Source: RGIG4576 sp964536025 (GTDB lineage: Bacteria; Bacteroidota; Bacteroidia; Bacteroidales; Muribaculaceae). Taken from it: a DNA stretch of 64,000 nucleotides. Each line of letters starts with the position of its first letter. Position 1 is the stretch's first letter. The stretch lies in assembly GCA_964536025.1 (NCBI GenBank), contig CAZHXA010000001.1:66894-130893 (forward strand). Direction: 5' to 3'. Below, one piece after another: positions 1-8,739 of this stretch. The notes beneath the pieces were generated by a model. That model had not been told where the DNA came from, ran no database searches, and saw only the letters and a list, made by a program, of their open reading frames with translations. Made by a program: the position numbers and the translations under genes.

Positions 1-1806
1 CCACGAGATATGATAGGACAAGCTAAGTCCGGTGATAAAGTTACAGCACGAATTGTAGAATGGCACGAAGATACTAATACCCCAATAGGTGAAATCGTTG
101 ATATTTTAGGTGAAACAGGTAACAATAATGCCGAAATTCACGCAATTCTTGCCGAATACGGACTGCCTTATAAATATCCTGAAGAAGTAATTAAAGCAGC
201 CGAAAAATTAGATGCAAACATTACACCCGAAATAATTGCCAAACGCAAAGATTTCAGAAAAATCACTACTTTCACAATAGACCCCAAAGACGCCAAAGAC
301 TTTGATGATGCTCTTTCTATAAGAAAGCTCGACAATGGACTTTGGGAAGTGGGTGTACACATCGCCGATGTCACTCACTATGTGAAACCGGGTACAATTA
401 TTGAAAAGGAAGCCGAGCAACGAGCTACGTCAATTTACCTTGTTGACCGCACGATTCCTATGCTCCCGGAAAGACTCTGCAATGAAATATGCTCGCTTCG
501 CCCCAATGAAGATAAATTGGCTTACTCTTGTATTTTACAACTTGATGACAATGCCAATGTTATAAAATATGACATCTGTCACACCATAATAAACAGTGAC
601 AGACGTTTCACCTATGAAGAAGCTCAAGAAATAATCGAAACAGGTGAAGGAGATTTCAAAAATGAAATACTTCAACTCGACAAACTTGCAAAGCAACTTC
701 GTGAAGCACGCTATAAACATGGTTCGGTTGATTTTGACCGTACTGAAGTGCGATTTGAAATCGATGAAACAGGACGCCCTGTAAGCGTATATTTCAAACG
801 TTCACAAGACGCCAATAAATTAATCGAAGAATTCATGTTGTTGGCAAATAAAAAAGTTGCCGAATTCATAGGAAAAGTTTCAGGTAAAAAGAAAGCTAAA
901 CCTTTTGTTTACCGCGTACATGACACCCCCGACTCAGATAAATTAAACAATCTATCGGAAATTGCACGACGATTTGGATATAAATTAAAGACAAGCGGAG
1001 CTGCTGGCGAGGCAAACCAATCATTAAACAAAATGTTGAAATCGGTTAAAGACCGCCCAGAAGAAAATCTGCTTTCAACTCTTGCAATACGTTCCATGGC
1101 AAAAGCCATATACACAACCGTAAACATAGGTCACTATGGCTTGGCATTTGAATATTACACACATTTCACATCTCCCATTAGACGCTATCCCGATATGATG
1201 GTACACCGTCTACTTGATCGATATATAGCCGGAGGTCGTGCTGTAAATGAAGCCAAGCTTGAAGAAGAATGTGAACATTCAAGTAGCATGGAACAATTAG
1301 CATCCAATGCCGAACGTGCATCTATAAAATATAAACAAGTTGAATACCTTGGCGAACGACTTGGCAACGTTTATGATGGAGTTATATCAGGCGTTACAGA
1401 ATGGGGTATTTACGTAGAACTTGACGAAAATAAATGCGAAGGTCTGGTCCCCATAAGAGATCTTGAAGACGATTATTATGAATTTGACGAAAAAAATTAT
1501 TGCCTTATAGGTCGTAGCACACATCGTCGCTATCAATTAGGTGATAAAGTTACAATACAGATTGCACGAGCCGACTTAACTAAAAAACAACTCGACTTCG
1601 TTTTAGTTGATGAGAACAACCCTGCTGGTTCTCATAAAATAGACAAAGCTCCTATTACCGAATCACGCTCTAAATTGCTTAAGATGCAAGAAAAAAAGCA
1701 AACATCAAGGAAAAAGACGCAAGAAAAGAACGAAAAACGACATAATAAGAGCAACAAGAAACAAAAACGAGGAAAATCGGACAAAAACAAGAAAAAAAAG
1801 AAATAA
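1..1806 (+). CDS. rnr: Ribonuclease R, 5' end cut by window edge
   Basis: Processive 3'-5' exoribonuclease that degrades structured RNA in the cytoplasm. The reading frame is open from base 1 (Pro-Arg-Asp-Met...), so the first ATG at base 10 is not the real start and the N-terminal cold-shock part is missing. The RNB catalytic domain is visible, with the metal-binding DFDDA motif encoded at 298-312 and the typical SPIRRYPD motif at about 1171-1197. An S1 RNA-binding domain follows (about 1360-1620), then a Lys-rich tail that is common in this family. Bacteroidetes RNase R is around 700 residues, so roughly 100 are lost. Family assignment is secure. Confidence 0.96.
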   Translation, partial: PRDMIGQAKSGDKVTARIVEWHEDTNTPIGEIVDILGETGNNNAEIHAILAEYGLPYKYPEEVIKAAEKLDANITPEIIAKRKDFRKITTFTIDPKDAKDFDDALSIRKLDNGLWEVGVHIADVTHYVKPGTIIEKEAEQRATSIYLVDRTIPMLPERLCNEICSLRPNEDKLAYSCILQLDDNANVIKYDICHTIINSDRRFTYEEAQEIIETGEGDFKNEILQLDKLAKQLREARYKHGSVDFDRTEVRFEIDETGRPVSVYFKRSQDANKLIEEFMLLANKKVAEFIGKVSGKKKAKPFVYRVHDTPDSDKLNNLSEIARRFGYKLKTSGAAGEANQSLNKMLKSVKDRPEENLLSTLAIRSMAKAIYTTVNIGHYGLAFEYYTHFTSPIRRYPDMMVHRLLDRYIAGGRAVNEAKLEEECEHSSSMEQLASNAERASIKYKQVEYLGERLGNVYDGVISGVTEWGIYVELDENKCEGLVPIRDLEDDYYEFDEKNYCLIGRSTHRRYQLGDKVTIQIARADLTKKQLDFVLVDENNPAGSHKIDKAPITESRSKLLKMQEKKQTSRKKTQEKNEKRHNKSNKKQKRGKSDKNKKKKK

Positions 1807-1851
1807 GAACACTACACAGCAATTTGTGTAAGGCTATATTTTTATAAAATC

Positions 1852-1882
1852 TTGGAAAATATGTAAATAATCCTTAACTTTG
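1852..1882 (+). promoter_or_regulatory. Bacteroidetes-type promoter before sulP
   Basis: TTG at 1852-1854, a 20-bp spacer, then TAACTTTG at 1875-1882. This matches the known Bacteroidetes -33/-7 consensus (TTTG, 19-21 bp, TAnnTTTG). Transcription should begin near 1887-1889, just ahead of a strong hairpin. Confidence 0.65.
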
Positions 1883-1906
1883 TCAACTGTATAGGATTAA
1901 GATAAG

Positions 1907-1934
1907 AAAAGGAGTGTCAAGACACTCCTTTTTT
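1907..1934 (+). terminator. Intrinsic terminator-like hairpin in the sulP leader
   Basis: An 8-bp perfect stem (GGAGTGTC at 1911-1918 paired with GACACTCC at 1921-1928), flanked by A4 on the 5' side and followed by six T. It can end the rnr transcript, but it also lies downstream of the promoter at 1852-1882 and upstream of the sulP start codon. Confidence 0.75.
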
Positions 1935-1983
1935 AAATATTTTTCCTAATAATAAGATTGTTTAAGGTAAAAAATATAAAGAA

Positions 1984-3696
1984 ATGAATTTCAGCGGAAA
2001 AATTGAATTCAAGCCCAAATCACTCAGCGAATTGAGAAACTATTCATGGGCTAAATTCCGTAGCGACTTAATCGCAGGAATTGTTGTAGGTATTGTAGCA
2101 TTACCCTTGGCAATTGCATTTGGTATTGCCAGCGGTGTAACACCTTCAGTAGGTCTCATAACGGCTATTATAGGAGGTTTTCTTGTTTCAGCATTAGGAG
2201 GCAACAGCGTGCAAATAGGCGGACCTACCGGTGCTTTTATCGTAATCGTATATAATATTATTCAATTATACGGATTGCAAGGTCTTGCTATCGCCACATT
2301 CCTTGCCGGTGTCATATTGATATTACTTGGGGTTTTCAAACTCGGTACCATCATAAAATTCATCCCCTATCCTATCGTTGTAGGATTTACAAGTGGTATC
2401 GCCTTGACTATTTTTTCTACTCAAATCGTTGACTTATTCGGTTTACAAATTGATAAAGTTCCCGGAGATTTCATAGGTAAGTGGGCTGTATACTTGACAC
2501 ACATGGATACAATAAGTTGCCCGACTTTAATTGTGGGACTTATAACAATAGCTATAATTGCAACAACTCCATATATTTCAAAAAAATTACCCGGTGCTTT
2601 ACTTGCTATTATAGTAATGACAGTTGTTGTATATTTAGCTAAAGAATTCATGGGACTCACAGGAATTGAAACAATCGGAGACCGCTTCGGACGCCTTCCT
2701 GCTGAAATTCCCACTCCACACTGGCTTGGAATAAACATGACCACAATCAACGTGTTATTACCATCAGCATTTACCATTGCTATACTTGGAGCAATTGAAT
2801 CTTTACTTTCTGCAACAGTTGCCGATGGTGCTACAGGCAATCGCACTCGAAATAATACCGAACTAATAGGTCAAGGTATTGCAAACATTGCTGTACCATT
2901 TTTTGGAGGAATACCGGTAACCGGAGCTATTGCACGTACTATGACAAATATAACTAATGGAGGACGTACTCCTATAGCCGGTATTATACATGCTGTTGTA
3001 TTGCTTCTCATATTCTTATTCTTAATGCCACTAATCAATTACATACCTATGGCATGCCTTGCCGGTGTTCTTGTAATGGTAGCTTACAATATGAGCGGCT
3101 GGCGTACAGTTATATCTATTTTCCAAAATCCAAAATCAGATATTGCAGTACTCATTGTTACTTTCATTCTTACAGTAGTATTCGACTTGACTATTGCTAT
3201 TGAAATAGGCTTGCTTCTTGCTCTTCTACTATTCTTGCGTCGTGTAATGGAAAATACTCAAATCAAAGTATTCAGCAACCAAATAGACCTTGCAGAAGGC
3301 ACTGAAAACACAACTCACGAAATACTTCATGTAAGCCAAGGTGTTGAAATCTATGAAATAGATGGACCTTTCTTCTTTGGAGTTGCCAATAAATTTGAAG
3401 ACATGATGCGTGCATTAGGAGATAAGCCACTCGTAAGAATCATAAGAATGAGACGTGTTCCATTTATTGACTCTACCGGAATACATAACCTTGAGAGCTT
3501 AATTAATGCATCTAAAGAAGAAGGCATACATGTGGTTCTTTCGGGTGTTGTTCCAAGCGTAAAAGACGTTTTAATTCATGCTCATATCGATAAATTAATA
3601 GGTGAAGACCACATTTGCGACCACATAACCAAAGCTGTAGAACTCGCCAACACTCTTGTTGAAAACAAAAACGATATGCAAGAAATTTCTTGGTAA
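1984..3696 (+). CDS. SulP-family anion transporter with STAS domain
   Basis: Inner-membrane transporter of the SulP/SLC26 family, whose bacterial members move sulfate, bicarbonate or dicarboxylates. The membrane part covers roughly residues 25-425, starting with the family signature (GIVVGIVALPLAIAFGIASG) and the GGPTGAF segment. A cytoplasmic STAS domain occupies about residues 440-555, including the conserved FIDSTGIHNLE stretch. At 570 residues it is the normal length. The ATG is preceded by an AT-rich leader without a clear Shine-Dalgarno, as usual in Bacteroidetes. It converges with the ZIP gene, with an 8-bp gap between stops. The substrate cannot be read from the sequence; a bicarbonate or sulfate role is a guess. 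Confidence 0.93.
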   Translation: MNFSGKIEFKPKSLSELRNYSWAKFRSDLIAGIVVGIVALPLAIAFGIASGVTPSVGLITAIIGGFLVSALGGNSVQIGGPTGAFIVIVYNIIQLYGLQGLAIATFLAGVILILLGVFKLGTIIKFIPYPIVVGFTSGIALTIFSTQIVDLFGLQIDKVPGDFIGKWAVYLTHMDTISCPTLIVGLITIAIIATTPYISKKLPGALLAIIVMTVVVYLAKEFMGLTGIETIGDRFGRLPAEIPTPHWLGINMTTINVLLPSAFTIAILGAIESLLSATVADGATGNRTRNNTELIGQGIANIAVPFFGGIPVTGAIARTMTNITNGGRTPIAGIIHAVVLLLIFLFLMPLINYIPMACLAGVLVMVAYNMSGWRTVISIFQNPKSDIAVLIVTFILTVVFDLTIAIEIGLLLALLLFLRRVMENTQIKVFSNQIDLAEGTENTTHEILHVSQGVEIYEIDGPFFFGVANKFEDMMRALGDKPLVRIIRMRRVPFIDSTGIHNLESLINASKEEGIHVVLSGVVPSVKDVLIHAHIDKLIGEDHICDHITKAVELANTLVENKNDMQEISW

Positions 3697-3704
3697 AAAC
3701 TTTA

Positions 3705-4484
3705 CTACCCAAGTATTACATCAAGAATCATCATTAGGGTGAAACCTAATGCAAAACCTATAGTACTGATATTCGAATGCTCTCCCTCAGAGGCTTCGGG
3801 TATCAGTTCTTCTATTACTACATATATCATAGCTCCGGCTGCAAATGCAAGCAGATAAGGCAACACCGATGTTATAAATGACGCCAAGAAAATGACCAAA
3901 ATAGCCCCTATTGGCTCCACTAATCCGGTAAGCGTTCCTATACCAAAAGACTTCAATTTACTCCTATTTGAAGCATATAATGGCATTGAAACAATCGCCC
4001 CTTCAGGAATATTTTGCAATGCAATTCCAAGCGATAAAACCAAAGCCGAAGTTAATGATACATCTCCACCAACAGCCAATGCACCTGCATAAACAACGCC
4101 AACAGCCATCCCCTCAGGAAGATTATGAAGAGCAACGGCAAAAGTAAGCATTGCTGTACGCGATAGCTTGGCTTTAATTCCTTCTGGAGATGAATTGCCT
4201 ATATGTAAGTGAGGAATAACCATATCAAGCAACAACAGAAAGCCCATCCCAAGCAAGAAACCGATTGCTGCCGGAAGTACAGAAATTTCGCATCCGACTT
4301 CGGTCATATTCATACTCGGAATAAGCAATGACCACACCGATGCTGCAATCATCACGCCCGAAGCAAATCCCAGTAATGCTTTTTGCAAAAGCACCGAAAT
4401 TTTATCTTTTATAAAGAATACAAAAGCCGCTCCTATGGTTGTACCCACTACGGGTAATGACAAACCTATAATCAATTCACTCAT
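3705..4484 (-). CDS. ZIP-family divalent metal transporter
   Basis: Inner-membrane metal importer of the ZIP family (ZupT/GufA type), with zinc the likeliest substrate. There are about eight hydrophobic segments over 259 residues. The two metal-site helices are visible: HNLPEGMAVGV and, in the next helix, QNIPEGAIVSMP. A short His-containing loop (PHLHIG) lies between TM segments. The ATG at 4484 gives a normal-length protein. It ends 8 bp from the stop of the convergent SulP gene and appears monocistronic. No Zur-type operator was recognised. In the second motif Gln replaces the usual His, a common variation in bacterial ZIPs. Confidence 0.92.
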   Translation of the reverse strand: MSELIIGLSLPVVGTTIGAAFVFFIKDKISVLLQKALLGFASGVMIAASVWSLLIPSMNMTEVGCEISVLPAAIGFLLGMGFLLLLDMVIPHLHIGNSSPEGIKAKLSRTAMLTFAVALHNLPEGMAVGVVYAGALAVGGDVSLTSALVLSLGIALQNIPEGAIVSMPLYASNRSKLKSFGIGTLTGLVEPIGAILVIFLASFITSVLPYLLAFAAGAMIYVVIEELIPEASEGEHSNISTIGFALGFTLMMILDVILG

Positions 4485-4543
4485 GTTAGATCATTTTATA
4501 TAATACACTCAACAAAAATAATAATATGGTTATTAATAAACAA

Positions 4544-4576
4544 AAAAATGCCCGATAGGGAAACTATCGGGCATTT
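4544..4576 (-). terminator. Terminator of the frdCAB operon
   Basis: AAATGCCCGATAG (4546-4558) pairs perfectly with CTATCGGGCATTT (4564-4576) around a 5-nt loop. On the minus strand the stem is followed by a run of T, 25 bp past the frdB stop codon. Confidence 0.9.
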
Positions 4577-4601
4577 AATATATTTTGACTATTGTATTTT
4601 A

Positions 4602-5345
4602 TCAGTCAGAAACCTTTGCACAAAGGAACTCACGGTTCAAACGTGCAATATTACTCAATTTGATAAGTTTAGGACATACTGCAGCACAAGCACCTGTATT
4701 AGTACAATTACCAAAACCAAGTTCATCCATTTTAGCTACCATCGCTTTAACACGAGCCTTTGCTTCAACTTGTCCTTGAGGAAGAAGTGCAAATTGACTT
4801 ACTTTTGCTGAAACGAACAACATAGCCGAACCGTTCTTACAAGCAGCAACACAAGCACCGCAACCAATACAAGAAGCTGAATCCATTGCTTCATCAGCAG
4901 CTACCTTTGAAATAGGAGTAGCGTTAGCATCTTGAGCTCCACCACAATTGAAAGATACATAACCACCGGCTTGTTGAATCTTATCAAATGCATTACGATC
5001 AACAATCAAATCCTTGATTACAGGGAATGCAGCCGAACGCCAAGGTTCTACTGTAATAGTTTCGCCTTCTTTGAAACGACGCATGTAAAGTTGACATGTA
5101 GTAGCTCCATCGCCGGGTCCATGAGGACGACCATTGATATACAAAGAACACATACCACAAATACCTTCACGACAATCATGATCAAATGCAATAGGTTCTT
5201 CGCCCTTTTCAACTAAAGATTCGTTTAAGATATCCAAAGTTTCAAGGAAAGAAGTATCAGGTGTTGACTCTACTTCATAAGCCACCATTTCTCCCTTAGC
5301 TTTAGGACCGGCTTGACGCCAAACGTTCAATATATATTTTGCCAT
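4602..5345 (-). CDS. frdB: Fumarate reductase/succinate dehydrogenase iron-sulfur subunit
   Basis: Electron-transfer subunit between the cytochrome b and flavoprotein subunits of the membrane quinol:fumarate reductase. All cluster ligands are visible: Cys58, Cys63, Cys66 and Cys84 for [2Fe-2S]; CIGCGAC (159-165) with the Cys-Pro at 224 for [4Fe-4S]; and Cys169, Cys214 and Cys220 for [3Fe-4S]. Length (247) is normal for the b558-type enzyme of Bacteroidetes. It is the last gene of frdC-frdA-frdB, and a terminator follows directly. In anaerobic Bacteroidales this complex runs as fumarate reductase and yields succinate; direction is inferred from lineage, not from the sequence. Confidence 0.97.
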   Translation of the reverse strand: MAKYILNVWRQAGPKAKGEMVAYEVESTPDTSFLETLDILNESLVEKGEEPIAFDHDCREGICGMCSLYINGRPHGPGDGATTCQLYMRRFKEGETITVEPWRSAAFPVIKDLIVDRNAFDKIQQAGGYVSFNCGGAQDANATPISKVAADEAMDSASCIGCGACVAACKNGSAMLFVSAKVSQFALLPQGQVEAKARVKAMVAKMDELGFGNCTNTGACAAVCPKLIKLSNIARLNREFLCAKVSD

Positions 5346-5370
5346 TTTTAATCCTTTCTTTCTTTAAACA

Positions 5371-7356
5371 TTATGACTTATAGTTACGAGTTTGAACCTT
5401 GATAGCTTCATATTCAAGAGGTTCTTTAATAAGCGTTGGAGCGACCTTATCGTCACCTGCATAGTTCCAGCATGCAACATAGAAATAGTTTTCATCATCA
5501 CGCTTAGCTTCTCCTTCTTCTGTTTGATATTCTTCACGGAAGTGTCCACCGCAACTTTCGTTACGATTAAGAGCATCATAAGCCACAAGTTCTCCCATTG
5601 TAATGAAATCTCTCAAGCGGAATGCTTTATCAAGCTCAACATTCATACCTTCCAAAGAACCAGGAACAAACAAATTAGTTTCAAATTCTTGACGAAGAGC
5701 TTTCAATTTAACCAAAGCTTCTTCAAGAGATGCTTTAGTACGAGCCATACCTACATAATCCCACATGATGTTACCAAGTTCCTTGTGGATAGAGTCAACA
5801 GAACGTTTTCCCTTGATTTCAAGCAAATGTTTGTGTGCTTCAACACACTTCTTTTCAGCTTCAACAAATTCAGGAGCATCGGTTGAGAAACGTGGAACAG
5901 TGATTTGATCACTCAAATAGTTTTGAATAGTGTAAGGAAGTACGAAATATCCGTCAGCAAGACCTTGCATAAGAGCAGATGCACCAAGACGGTTAGCACC
6001 GTGATCGGAGAAGTTACATTCACCTATTGCAAACAAGCCCTTAACTGAAGTTTGTAATTCATAATCTACCCAAACACCACCCATTGTATAGTGAATAGCA
6101 GGATAAATCATCATAGGTTCTTTGTATGGAGATACGTCAGTAATTTCTTCATACATATCAAACAAGTTACCATAACGTTGTGCAACTACATCGGCACCCA
6201 AACGATTAATAGCATCGCTGAAATCCAAGAATACTGCTTTTCCTGAATTATTTACACCAAGACCCTTGTCGCAACGTTCTTTTGCGGCACGAGAAGCAAC
6301 GTCACGAGGAACCAAGTTACCAAATGCAGGATAACGACGTTCCAAATAATAGTCGCGATCTTCTTCAGGAACTTGTGAACCTGTAGCTTCACCTTTTTGA
6401 AGTTTTTCAGCCCATTTACGACCTGATTCTGTATCTTTAGGAACCCATATACGACCATCATTACGAAGTGATTCACTCATAAGTGTCAACTTAGACTGGT
6501 TGCCACCACCCTTCACCGGAATACAAGTAGGGTGAATTTGCACATAAGCAGGGTTAGCGAAATAAGCACCCTTACGATAACATGCAACTGCAGCACTACA
6601 GTTACAAGCCATAGCATTTGTTGACAAGAAATAAGCATTACCATAACCACCGGTAGCTATAACAACTGCATGAGCTGCAAAACGTTCAAATTTACCGGTT
6701 ACAAGGTTCTTGGCAATAATACCACGAGCACGACCATCAACAAGTACAACATCATGCATTTCATAACGGTTGTAGCTTTTAACTTTACCAAGTTGGATTT
6801 GGCGGTTAAGTGATGAATATGCACCCAATAGAAGTTGTTGACCGGTTTGACCCTTAGCATAGAAAGTACGACTTACTTGAGCACCACCGAAAGAACGGTT
6901 GTCAAGAAGACCACCATATTCACGAGCAAAAGGAACACCTTGTGCCACACATTGGTCGATAATATCATTTGACACTTCTGCAAGACGGTATACATTAGCT
7001 TCACGAGCACGATAGTCACCACCCTTCACTGTGTCATAAAACAAACGATAGATTGAGTCACCGTCGTTTTTATAGTTCTTAGCAGCATTAATACCACCTT
7101 GAGCTGCAATAGAGTGAGCACGACGAGGTGAATCTTGAATACAGAAATTCAATACATTGAAGCCCATTTCTGCCAAAGTTGAAGCGGCAGAAGCTCCGGC
7201 AAGACCGGTACCTACAACTATAATATCAAGACGACGCTTATTAGCAGGGTTTACAAGTTTTTGATGAGCTTTATAATTAGTCCACTTCTCAGCAACAGGA
7301 CCTTCAGGAATTTTAGAATCGATAACAGGCTGAGCAGCTTTTTTTGTTTCTTCCAT
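5371..7356 (-). CDS. frdA: Fumarate reductase/succinate dehydrogenase flavoprotein subunit
   Basis: Catalytic FAD subunit interconverting fumarate and succinate at the cytoplasmic face. The FAD-binding GTGLAGAS motif lies near residue 50. The His of the AHSIAAQGG segment, the expected site of covalent FAD attachment, follows about 30 residues later, and the ATGGYG and HGANRLGASAL motifs are present. I chose the ATG at 7356 (MEETKK...); the longer reading would begin at a TTG four codons upstream. The 661-residue length suits the Bacteroidetes family. It lies between frdC (30-bp gap) and frdB (25-bp gap), clearly one operon. Confidence 0.97.
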   Translation of the reverse strand: MEETKKAAQPVIDSKIPEGPVAEKWTNYKAHQKLVNPANKRRLDIIVVGTGLAGASAASTLAEMGFNVLNFCIQDSPRRAHSIAAQGGINAAKNYKNDGDSIYRLFYDTVKGGDYRAREANVYRLAEVSNDIIDQCVAQGVPFAREYGGLLDNRSFGGAQVSRTFYAKGQTGQQLLLGAYSSLNRQIQLGKVKSYNRYEMHDVVLVDGRARGIIAKNLVTGKFERFAAHAVVIATGGYGNAYFLSTNAMACNCSAAVACYRKGAYFANPAYVQIHPTCIPVKGGGNQSKLTLMSESLRNDGRIWVPKDTESGRKWAEKLQKGEATGSQVPEEDRDYYLERRYPAFGNLVPRDVASRAAKERCDKGLGVNNSGKAVFLDFSDAINRLGADVVAQRYGNLFDMYEEITDVSPYKEPMMIYPAIHYTMGGVWVDYELQTSVKGLFAIGECNFSDHGANRLGASALMQGLADGYFVLPYTIQNYLSDQITVPRFSTDAPEFVEAEKKCVEAHKHLLEIKGKRSVDSIHKELGNIMWDYVGMARTKASLEEALVKLKALRQEFETNLFVPGSLEGMNVELDKAFRLRDFITMGELVAYDALNRNESCGGHFREEYQTEEGEAKRDDENYFYVACWNYAGDDKVAPTLIKEPLEYEAIKVQTRNYKS

Positions 7357-7386
7357 AATTACTTTCAAACTTTAAAGATTAGACAA

Positions 7387-8070
7387 TTAGCAACAGCCAC
7401 AAGCCTTAACGGTGAATACGATTGCTTCAATTGCGAACAAACCGCAAACGATAGTAGCCCACCACCAAGAAATTGTTTTCCAGCGAGGAAGCCACACATT
7501 GTTGCTTGTACCTACTGATTGGAATGCACTCCAAATACCGTGAGTCAAATGAAACCATAGTGCAGCAAAGCCAATAAGATAAATAGGCAAAGTCCACACT
7601 TGACCAAATGCTGCATAAATAGCTTCTTGTCCGCTCAATACCTCAGCTGTATAATCGCCAAGATAACGTTCTTGAATTTCAGGAAGCTGCATTTCTGCCC
7701 AAAATTGCACAAGGTGCATTACCATAAAGCACAATACAAACACACCAAGAACAAGCATGTTTTGAGATGCCCATTCAACACTTTTCGGACGATTACTCAC
7801 TTTGTACTCGTCGTTTCCGCGAGCCTTACGGTTTTGAATTGTCAACCACAAAGCGTAAATAATGTGAAGTACTACACCGGCAGCAATTACTGCAGTTCCG
7901 GCCAAAGCATACCAATTCGCACCCAAGAAATGACAAATAGCTTCATATCCATCCATGGAAATTAGAGCTACAGCATTCATAAGCACGTGGAATGTAATGA
8001 ATAGGATTAGAAAAAGTCCTGTCAAAGACATAACTACTTTTCTACCTACAGATGATTTGGTTAACCACAT
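7387..8070 (-). CDS. frdC: Fumarate reductase/succinate dehydrogenase cytochrome b subunit
   Basis: Membrane anchor carrying haem b and the quinone site, of the single-subunit b558 type found in Bacteroidetes and epsilonproteobacteria. Its 227 residues hold five hydrophobic helices with several His candidates for haem ligation, including the His in FITFHVLMN near residue 23 and those in the MHLVQF and WFHLTHGIW helices. The start (MWLTKSSVGRKVVMSLTG) is typical of the family. First gene of the frdCAB operon, with a well-formed promoter about 50 bp upstream. Confidence 0.95.
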   Translation of the reverse strand: MWLTKSSVGRKVVMSLTGLFLILFITFHVLMNAVALISMDGYEAICHFLGANWYALAGTAVIAAGVVLHIIYALWLTIQNRKARGNDEYKVSNRPKSVEWASQNMLVLGVFVLCFMVMHLVQFWAEMQLPEIQERYLGDYTAEVLSGQEAIYAAFGQVWTLPIYLIGFAALWFHLTHGIWSAFQSVGTSNNVWLPRWKTISWWWATIVCGLFAIEAIVFTVKACGCC

Positions 8071-8119
8071 AGTAGTTCTAGATTTAATTATTAATTTGAT
8101 TAAGATTCATTTTATTTTA

Positions 8120-8150
8120 CAAAAATAACTTTTATTCACGTCTTATGCAA
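8120..8150 (-). promoter_or_regulatory. Promoter of frdCAB
   Basis: On the minus strand, TTG (8150-8148), a 20-bp spacer, then TATTTTTG (8127-8120), an exact match to the Bacteroidetes -33/-7 pattern. The predicted transcription start is about 40 bp before the frdC ATG. Confidence 0.75.
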
Positions 8151-8178
8151 CTATTAACCTATTTTTTTCTCCTTTAGC

Positions 8179-8298
8179 TTTCTGTTTTTATGCCGTAGAC
8201 ATTACACGGTCTATTAACCGCACGTGAGAAAAACCGGCAGGTATTTCGACACGTGCGGATACTCACCGACATTCCCTATCTGCAGTTTTTGTAAGAAA
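8179..8298. other. Rod-like structured intergenic element, possible ncRNA
   Basis: The roughly 290-bp gap between ssb and frdC has no ORF but can fold into nested stems. A 9-bp perfect stem (CCGCACGTG at 8218-8226 with CACGTGCGG at 8250-8258) closes a 23-nt loop. Outside it lie CGGT/ACCG (8207-8210 with 8265-8268), GTAGA/TCTGC (8195-8199 with 8279-8283) and TTTCT/AGAAA (8179-8183 with 8294-8298), all in register and separated by internal loops. No clean promoter or terminator was found on either strand, so transcription is unproven. A rod with internal bubbles resembles 6S RNA in outline only. Confidence 0.35.
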
Positions 8299-8363
8299 CC
8301 ACTTCAGAAATAATACCGTTTATTTCAAATATTTTTATACAGACAAGAATATTTTTTTATTTT

Positions 8364-8705
8364 TCAGTCTTTTTTACTTCCCAAAAAGTCGAAGTTATCT
8401 ACATAGATTTCGGTTACATAGCGTTTTATTTGGTTACGGTCTTCCCACACACGAGTGCGCAGTTTCCCTTCGATATAGAGCTGACTTCCTTTACGAATGT
8501 ATTTTTCGGCAATTTGAGCATGCCTTCCCCACATCACAATGTTGTGCCACTCTGTTTTATCGGGAACTTGTGTACCCGATGCTGTTGCATAGCCTCTTTC
8601 GGTTGTAGCAAGCGAAAAAGTTGCTATGGCTTGATCGGGTCCTGTATATTTTATATCGGGGTCTTTGCCCACATTTCCTATCAATATGACTTTATTTACC
8701 GACAT
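8364..8705 (-). CDS. ssb: Single-stranded DNA-binding protein, short form
   Basis: OB-fold protein that coats single-stranded DNA in replication and repair. It begins with the usual MSVNKVILIGNVGKDP and keeps the TEWHNIV and YIEGKLRTR segments. It is only 113 residues and stops right after the OB fold (LGSKKD). It therefore lacks both the flexible linker and the acidic DDIPF-like tip that recruits partner proteins in most SSBs. Short paralogues are known in Bacteroidetes, so this may be a second copy rather than the main SSB. It follows proC with a 34-bp gap and may be cotranscribed with it. Confidence 0.93.
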   Translation of the reverse strand: MSVNKVILIGNVGKDPDIKYTGPDQAIATFSLATTERGYATASGTQVPDKTEWHNIVMWGRHAQIAEKYIRKGSQLYIEGKLRTRVWEDRNQIKRYVTEIYVDNFDFLGSKKD

Positions 8706-8739
8706 ATATACGCAGTTTTTTTTATTAATTATAAAAGCC

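Noticed and set aside
2421..2846. 141-codon antisense frame inside sulP
   Set aside because: Composition follows the reverse of a membrane protein; no start signal and no known domain.
4548..4811. An open frame on the plus strand overlapping frdB
   Set aside because: It lies antisense within frdB and the terminator, with no family resemblance; a shadow of the real gene.
8218..8258. CACGTG cores considered as a parS site near the structured element
   Set aside because: parS needs a 16-bp palindrome around CACGTG. Here the two CACGTG copies are arms of one hairpin and the flanks do not match.
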